A stretch of DNA of 64,000 nt. It comes from Haemaphysalis longicornis. Taxonomy: Eukaryota > Arthropoda > Arachnida > Ixodida > Ixodidae. Made by a program: the position numbers and the translations under genes. The notes below the pieces were generated by a model. It did not search any database. It saw only the letters and a program-made list of their open reading frames with translations, and was not told where the DNA came from. This document shows, piece by piece, positions 57,311-64,000 of this stretch (its first letter is position 1; each line of letters begins with the position of its first letter). The stretch is taken from NCBI GenBank assembly GCA_013339765.2, contig CM023456.1, positions 86,785,636-86,849,635 on the forward strand, read 5' to 3'.

Positions 57311-58060
57311 TGTAGCTTACGCTACAAAAGAACGTAGGAGTCAACCAAGATTTTCTTATTGCATTCCCCAAACGCGCATCGTTCTTAGCTCTGCGTTACT
57401 TGTCTATCCTTGTTTCTCTTCAGATTTGTGTTTACTTATGCGCATCTTTTCTAAATGTTTTCAATGAAGAGGTACAGGTTTTTTATTAGCCGAAGCTCAT
57501 AAGAAATAATTCTGTTTAGAAATTTACGTGCATGTTCCAGGCTTTTTGACGCCTGGAAGCAGTGATTGTTGAAGGATTGTTTTGTCGATTCAACGTCCCT
57601 CATTACACTACAGGCCCAAACAACGAAGGCTGGGGAAACGCATATACAACGCGTGACACAGTGCATTAGTGAAGTGAGCCCGCACAAACAAGCCAAATTC
57701 TCAATATCTCAAAAGGTACTTTCTCTTCATTTCCAGAGCAGAACACACTATGCCATCAAAATACGCTTTAAGAATACCTGTTTTCTTTGAAATAACTCCT
57801 ATTGCTGAAGCAGTGAAGTAACCTAAAAGCTGCTAAACAATAATTTCGAGGAACACACACCTAACAATAAAACCATCAACACATCTTTAGGACACAACGT
57901 TTCAGTGACGTCTGTTTGCAACATTGCTCACCCATAAACTCTGTGTATCAAGAAAGTATTCAAACAATAAAACTCTTCGGAGCAAGGGGCGTTGAAAGAC
58001 CCCCGGGATACGTGCGAACCATTTATGTTTTATCCCGTTCAAAGGGCAAAAACTTTGACG

Positions 58061-58330
58061 TCACTTCGCTTCACTCAGTAATGTAATCGCAAGAAACAAG
58101 AGCGTGACTCCCAACACACAAAAAAATACCCAGAGAAAGTAATCCAAAAGGGGGTAATCGAGGTAACAAATCGCAAGTGAAAAGTTTTTGCGATCCAACG
58201 TGGGAACAAGATGCGCTGTGGGAAAATAAGGATCGTCCGTGTCTAGCGTGAGAATTTTTTCTAGGTCAGGGCTTACGATTGGACTTTCCTTTTTCCAAGT
58301 GTTAGGCAAGTTTGTTGCAAAACGGATTCC
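58061..58330 (-). CDS. Possible terminal exon of an unidentified membrane protein
   Basis: An 89-codon minus-strand frame that follows an AG ('tttgcagtag') and ends in TGA at 58061. The first 65 residues are hydrophilic with acidic clusters ('PDLEKILTLDTDDPYFP'). The last part is a clear membrane segment ('YFLWVFFCVLGVTLLFLAIT'). Residue use looks protein-like, but I recognise no family and the acceptor is only moderate. It could equally be chance. Confidence 0.2.
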   Translation of the reverse strand, partial: GIRFATNLPNTWKKESPIVSPDLEKILTLDTDDPYFPTAHLVPTLDRKNFSLAICYLDYPLLDYFLWVFFCVLGVTLLFLAITLLSEAK

Positions 58331-59035
58331 CTACTGCAAATCACCCGCCATCATGAAAATTGAAAGCCATATATCGGCTTTTATGGCTTTATCCCCACGT
58401 TCATTCCTTTCTCCGGTTCATAGCGTTGGGACTATGAGAGGCCCTGTTTTAGTACAACTCTCATAGAAAAGAAGTGTGCAGAATTGCCGATTGTCTCTTA
58501 TGTACAAGTCCGCTAAAGTGGTGAAATAAGTCCGTACTACCGGGTTGCCGCGTGAGTTTAACTCTCAATACGACAAGGCGAAGACAACGTCACACACGTC
58601 AGAGACAAGCGTGGATACCGTGCAACCAACACTGTTTGATGCACGAATACCTCTCCCTCGGGCTTTTTCACTTTGCAGGTCATAAAACGACTTATTCTGC
58701 TAATACGCGCAAATGCTTTCTGCCAAGCGTCACCTACCAATTCAGGCCAAGCATTTTTTACACTTTATTGCTCTGCAATCACAGTGTAGACATACGTAGT
58801 GAGATGATGTGAAAAGTGACGCTGGAAAAAGGAACAACTCCAATCCAGGAGGTGCACCATGTGATGTTCGGTTTTAGCCAAGTCGAATGCCAATAAAAAT
58901 TGTTTGTTGCCTCAGTTTTTATATCAGCGCCTCTTGCAAGCATCCGGGGCCGAACCCTACTTGTAAAGCGGATGCGACCAAAGAAGAAATATAAGCAAGC
59001 CGACGTATGGTTTCAGTATGCTGCTAGCAGGGGAC

Positions 59036-59224
59036 ATGGAGTTGTGAACGAGAGTGCGAAGGTGGGCGAGTCGGTAGGAATCCATTAATAAAAACAGCGC
59101 AAAGGACGGGACACGAGTGAAAACAGACAGGGACGGCGCAGCAGCGGAAACAGAAGGGAGCGCCCGTCCCTGTCGGTTTTCACTCGTGTCCCGTCCTTTG
59201 CGCTGTTTTTATAATGGAGTTGTG
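59036..59224. mobile_element. Foldback/hairpin element with direct repeats
   Basis: Arms of about 53 bp (59082-59135 and 59164-59216) are nearly perfect reverse complements, with one mismatch and one bulge, around a 28-base loop. They contain 'cagcgcaaaggacgggacac' and its complement. 'atggagttgtg' occurs on both sides (59036-59046 and 59214-59224) and may be a target duplication. Non-coding. Confidence 0.8.
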
Positions 59225-61227
59225 GGAGCTAAAAAAAGAGCGCTAAAACAGGACACAAGAAACACGGATACAGTGAGTGCATGACTTTTGTCAGTGGTTT
59301 GACATACAGTAGACTCTCGATAGACGGAACTTCAAGGGAATTTTCTTCTTGTAAAAAAATCTAAGGCAATGTTTATGGTGGCAGGGGTGACCAGATAATT
59401 CGGTACTGGTTGTTTGGTTCATAGTGATTTCATACCTGCATCTAATGCGCGATAAAACAAGGACAAAGACTCCTTGTATGTCAATTATTACTGAAAAAAT
59501 GTGAACTTGTTTTTTGAATGCCGCAATGCGAAGTACGGCATTCACGACTGGAATGCAGCCCGTGAGCTGGGAACAGCCTATAAACCTAGGCACCCAGTGG
59601 CTGCGATGGGCAACACCGACACAGAGAGGGGTGGGGAGGGGAGGTTCGGCGGGGGTGCATGTCCAGATAAATACTATACAAGCACCGGAAGACGTTTTGC
59701 AGAGCCAGCCTCTGGACTGTATAACTGATTTAATTTAACAACCTCTTTCAATCCAAAGAATGGTAAAATCAATGAATAGAATGCTTGAGCTGTAGCATGT
59801 GCTGCAGCCTCCAGCATTGTCATACACCTTTCAGAAAGCTTAGTTTAAGACAAGCTCCATCGGGAGCCTGTATTGTGGTTCTGGTGACCAACTACCAAAA
59901 CCCTGAAACGTTTGTGGGACCTTGATTGGGCGACGCAAGAACGGCATCTGTGTATCGTCGGAAAAGGTAGAAATAGTTTTCTGCCTCCTATCAAACAGTT
60001 GTCTACGCTATTCACCCACTGAAACGAGCGGGGCATTGTATTGGCCTAGTTTTTTTTTGGCAGCTGTACCTTGATTTATCTCTGTACAGGAAACATGAGA
60101 TTCAAAAGGTCTGTTCGCCTCGATCTCTTGTATTGTTAGATGTTGGAAACAAACACTGGATTTTCTGAAGGGGGCTGGATGGTTCATTTTGTCTTCGTTT
60201 TTGCCAGTGTTTCCTCTTTCTTTTTTCACGTACGTAAAAACAGAAATTGTGAACACAAAAGCAACAGCAGTGTCGATCGAAGAACAGTAGCAGCTGACGA
60301 TAGAGCAAAACAGCAATTCGAGGTAAAAACGAACACACAAAAGAAGCTGGAGATCAACCGAAGTCGGATGGCACCCAGGCTTGGCGCTAACGGAATAAAG
60401 GGAATCCCGGTATCTCCAGACAAGGAGTTGGGATCGTAAGCCTCCGGGGAATCGGGCTCACTCTCTCGGCAGATCACTAAAGGATCAAGACTCGGAACTC
60501 GGTGGGCTCAGGAAACCCGGAGCCAGGCTTCTTTTGTGGCTTCGTTTGTCAGTTTGGCCTCGTTTGGTGGAGCTCCAAGTGGCACACAGTTGGTCTTCTC
60601 GCGAGTGCCGTGTCTGCGTTCCTAATGGTTGTCAGTTAATTCCTGTTTGTTTTGTCGTGAAATGAAATAAATCCCGCCACCAACAAAGCCAAAACTAGTC
60701 GAAAAAATCGTCCGGCCAAATTCGTGGGCTACAATACCCAAGAAATTAAAATTCCGGTAGTGCAATCTAAATCCCCACTTCACTGTGATCGCCGTGTGAA
60801 AAGAAATGATTAAATTATCAAGTTTACGTAGGGGTATTAAAATGTTTTTCTTTAAAATGAAATTTCTAAGGTCACTTGAACAACGCAATGGTTTTTTGCA
60901 AGGATTCCGCGTAAAATTAGGTCAATGTGCGTGCTTTCTTTTACCACTATGTTACGGCGTTGTTTTGTGGGCCGGGTCGCAGACTTGGGACGGTAAATTA
61001 TTGATTTGTCGACCGAAAAGGACAGGGCAAAGAATCTTGTGCTTCATCTATGTTTTATGGTGGTCCAATTAAACAAATAGATGCATGATAGCCTACACGT
61101 TGTAATTATAAACACTGAAAACCCTTATTTTTTTACCCCATCAATAAATTACCGACGAAGCATGCACGGAATCGTGACGTCGATACACCATGATGTTGCA
61201 GCAGAGGTTCAACCGGTGAAAGCTTAC
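59225..61227. other. Unrecognised DNA with one weak exon candidate
   Basis: No gene recognised with confidence. A minus-strand stretch 60622-60782 follows 'gcgatcacag' and reads a glycine/phenylalanine-rich frame ('GIVAHEFGRTIFSTSFGFVG') to a stop. Its phase does not join simply to the stronger candidate at 61228-61371. Confidence 0.35.
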
Positions 61228-61371
61228 CTGCATCAGGTAGTGTGTCAGGTAATTCGTTAGAAGAGATGAACGAGGCGAGCTTATCAACCTGAAAGTGTAC
61301 AAGTAGCCATCTGCTGCGTGGAATTCGATGATCTCATACCACATCGTCAGGGCACTGACGACGTGGTACAT
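61228..61371 (-). CDS. Candidate internal exon, 48 codons, unidentified
   Basis: The minus strand shows a good acceptor ('caacgttccag') immediately before ATG at 61371 and a consensus donor ('cag' then 'gtaagc') at 61227. Between them is exactly 48 codons with no stop, starting 'MYHVVSALTMWYEIIEFHA'. Upstream, a strong donor 'gtg' then 'gtaagtt' (about 61740) ends a short frame in compatible phase ('DILYLFEWRC'). I recognise no family. Good splice borders can occur by chance in DNA this long. Confidence 0.3.
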
Positions 61372-63094
61372 CTGGAACGTTGAATAGTGCCGAGCACGTG
61401 AAAAACGTTATAGACTTATTACAGTTACATTTTCAATGTCGTCTGCCTATCGAAGACATTGTGGCACGCACTTTCATTGCATTTAGAATTGGGGACACCG
61501 TGTTCACAAGAAGTGTGCAGAACCTTGAAAAATGATTTTTTCGCACCATTCACTTTCTCCAACTTCTCTATGGCAGAAACAGCTGGTGATCCCCAGTGGC
61601 TTACTGTCATAACTCCCGTCTTCGCCGAGCGCACTTCCTCGCACACATGCACGCGGCATTGAACACAGGGCGAATATTGGAAATAGGCAATAGGCTCTCC
61701 CTGGCAAGCTTCAACTTCAAGCACGGCGATGCCATAACTTACCACCGGCCAACGGCATCGCCATTCGAATAGGTACAGGATATCGTGTTTGAATCTGGAT
61801 GCGCCACTTCAAGCCGATATCCAATAAAACTGTTTTTTGGGGGGGCTTAGGTTTCCAGAGGTTTTCCTTTTTCTTATTCTTATGTTGGGACGACCTGAAA
61901 GAGCCTTTTATTTGTTAGCCAGAAAGGTTGCCGAAAAACACTTACCAAATTCTTATTTTCTTTTTCTTTCCCTCTTTGGCAGCGTTGCTTTTTTGTGCAA
62001 CTGCGTATCCGCGGCAGTGAAGCGGGAGCCCGTTGGGTGCTTTAGCAATGTCGTTGTCTCTACAGTGGGTGGGGTCAGCCCATTTGATATTGCAACTAGG
62101 AAGGAACAGTACAAGAGGTTAAGGGAGGTTAACCAGGAAACTGTTTTTTTGGCTACTCGTCACGCGGGTTTGAGTAAGGGGGATGCCAAGGGAAAGAAAG
62201 GGTATATATAAAATGAGTTGAAATGAAGTAGAGAATTTAGAGAAAGCGCAAATGGTAAGCACCAAATAAAAAACTACTGCGAAAATTAGCCTCACATCAA
62301 AGCAGACACAACCACATATTTGGTGTGCTAGGGATGCTGCATGCTGCAAAGTTTCTCAAAACCGTTCAGATACTTCTACTTCCTCGTGGCTTTTGTAGTA
62401 TTGGGAGCGCACTTCGCTTGCGTGCCGAAGGAGTAGCAGCATTTGAAACGCTGCTGCATAACCTCTAAGCAGGAACACGAAGTTCATAGGTAAATATAGG
62501 CAAGCAACAATTTTTGCCGGACTTTTGGGGGTCGTTGAGAATTTTCCTTCCCCAGGTTCCTCATGCATGTTTATGGGGTGCTATTTTGGGTAAGTGTGTG
62601 AAGTGCAAAGTAAGTGAACTGCATAGGGAAATGCAACAGAATATTGTTCAACCTTGCTCGCAGCAGCGCCATCGGCTGTCATGGTGGTGCATGATCGTTA
62701 GCGATTTCCTGGAGCATTTAGATGCATTAGCCCTTCGCGCTCTTATATAGCCTGTAGTTCTTTCCCCTTTATTATCCGCTTGTATCCTCCCTTGGAGGAA
62801 CCATTCAGACAAATCAGAAGTTCGTTTTATTCGAAAGATTTCGTGTTTTGTAGTGCCCCGGAGCTTTCCGGCAGCAAGTGATGCTTTTTTCATGGAGAAA
62901 TAATGAACTTAAGGTAAATTTTGATTCTTCCGCCAAAGCGTGCGTTTTGTGACGTCTGCCATGACGTCGCATGTACGGGTCTTTACGCAAACGTTTAGTG
63001 CGGTGTTCAGGCTGAAGCGGGCTGTGGGGCCTTGTTTACCGTCATTCCTCCTAGATGGCGCCACCATACTGCTCCGCACCGCTATTCGCTGTTG
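61372..63094. other. Unrecognised DNA
   Basis: No gene recognised. A plus-strand open frame at 61837-62211 contains a pyrimidine-rich acceptor-like stretch ending 'ccctctttggcag' (61982), but its translation matches nothing I know. Confidence 0.45.
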
Positions 63095-63374
63095 CTTTTT
63101 TTCAAGGGCGAAGCACCTTATGACCGAGGCTTGTCCGGCATCTGGCGTCCGTGCTCACGGCACAGCACCGTGTTAATCGAAACATGTGTGAAGAAAAGGT
63201 TCACAAATAAAAGGTTAACATCAACAAAATATAAGGTTCACAAAGGGTTACAGAGAGACAGAGCGAAGGAGAGCGAGAGAGAGAGGGACGCACAACACCG
63301 TGTAAATCGAAACATCTATGAGCAAAAGGTTCACAAAAGGTTAACAGGAACAAAATAAAAGGTTTACAAAAGGT

Positions 63375-63438
<64 letters not shown>

Positions 63439-63810
63439 GAGAGGTTGAGCAGTTTCGCGTGGCTCCTAGAGAGCCGTGCTGCGCATGCACGGGGAGCATT
63501 GGATTGGGTTTGATTGGATTTGATAGGATTGGATTGTATAGGATTGAATTAGATTTGGCTTGGCTTTGCTTTGATTGGCTTAGATTGGATTAGATTGGGA
63601 TTTTGATTGCATTGGATTGGATTGAAATGGATTGGATTGAATTGGATTAGATTGAATTGGATTTGAATAGTATATACTGTACACACGCGTTGTCGCCCGT
63701 TTTCATGCGCGAGTGGGCAATGTCCCGGGTGATTTACGGTAAGAACGATCCCAAGTGCTTCGCCCACTCGTCATCATTCAGTTCGTGGAGATGCGTGAAT
63801 TTTTTTACCG
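63095..63810 (+). repeat. Dispersed repeat with expanded GA and TTGGA microsatellites, copy 3
   Basis: The same landmark order as 9128-9430 ('gggcgaagc', a TTGGA-type run, 'tatatactgtacacacgcg', 'gtggagatgcgtgaattttt'). It is more than twice as long, because a (GA)n run (63374-63443) and about 165 bp of 'ttggattggatt' units (63500-63665) have expanded inside it. 'aaaggttcacaaa' words also repeat between 63198 and 63370. Confidence 0.75.
63374..63443 (+). repeat. (GA)n microsatellite
   Basis: About 70 bp of nearly pure GA dinucleotide with one 'ca' interruption. Confidence 0.97.
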
Positions 63811-64000
63811 TATTTGCACCTGGCTTGCTTTTGTTGCTGGAGATAGTAATTGTTTCGTGAAACATGGGCTATATTCGACAAATGGGGTCAGGTAAGCCAA
63901 TTTAGCTTACGCCAATCGGCCAGTGTCGTCTGTTAAAACTTCAAAGCGCAGCACTGCTGTGCAGCTATAACACGCATAGCGTGCGTAGTACCAACAGCGG

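Noticed and set aside
61837..62211. 124-codon open frame with an internal acceptor-like tract
   Set aside because: No recognisable domain and no matching donor/acceptor partner found. Kept only as a note in the interval description.
63500..63665. TTGGATTGGATT run as a possible telomere-type repeat
   Set aside because: Arthropod telomeres use TTAGG. The run is irregular and sits inside a dispersed repeat with copies elsewhere in the window.

Overview
The window looks like gene-poor, repeat-rich chromosomal DNA of an arthropod. A tick (Ixodida, probably a hard tick) is the best guess. The reasons are: no dense coding; decayed non-LTR retrotransposons, Penelope-like elements (PLEs), a Ty3/gypsy element, tRNA-type SINEs and TA-flanked MITEs; and several repeats that resemble ones I know from tick genomes (from memory, not searched). 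I found no complete host gene, rRNA gene, functional tRNA gene or CRISPR array. Nearly every recognisable coding stretch belongs to a broken transposable element.

The main large-scale structure is a set of three duplicated blocks, named here alpha, beta and gamma. The left end is alpha (1-2854), a 475 bp dispersed repeat, beta (3330-8450) and gamma (8447-11061), ending at a 100-N assembly gap (11062-11161). Second copies lie further right in another order and spacing: beta at 21850-32388, alpha at 40312-43138 and gamma at 49497-53949. The left end therefore reads as a copy of the right-hand alpha-to-gamma interval, with its interior (43139-49496) replaced by beta. Whether this is a real rearrangement or a haplotype/assembly artefact cannot be settled here.

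Beta contains a minus-strand, 5'-truncated LINE and a plus-strand PLE 3' fragment with a GIY-YIG endonuclease. In the right-hand beta copy the LINE is split by a Ty3/gypsy LTR retrotransposon (25688-30656; 216 bp LTRs, 4 bp target duplication). Its gag-protease-RT-RNase H-integrase order is intact, but its pol has four in-frame stops and at least two frameshifts. Gamma contains the 3' part of an RNase H-bearing LINE. The right-hand gamma copy also carries a second PLE (51284-53149) with an inverted partial copy at its 5' side, and that PLE is itself interrupted by a 212 bp MITE. In all three nested insertions the paralogous block or the interrupted reading frame supplies the empty site.

The remainder (11162-21849, 32389-40311, 43139-49496, 54300-64000) is mostly unrecognised single-copy DNA. 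It holds a SINE, two further MITEs, foldback repeats, microsatellites and an approximately 180 bp degenerate tandem repeat. A few minus-strand stretches near 58-61.4 kb have splice-like borders and could be exons of an unidentified gene.
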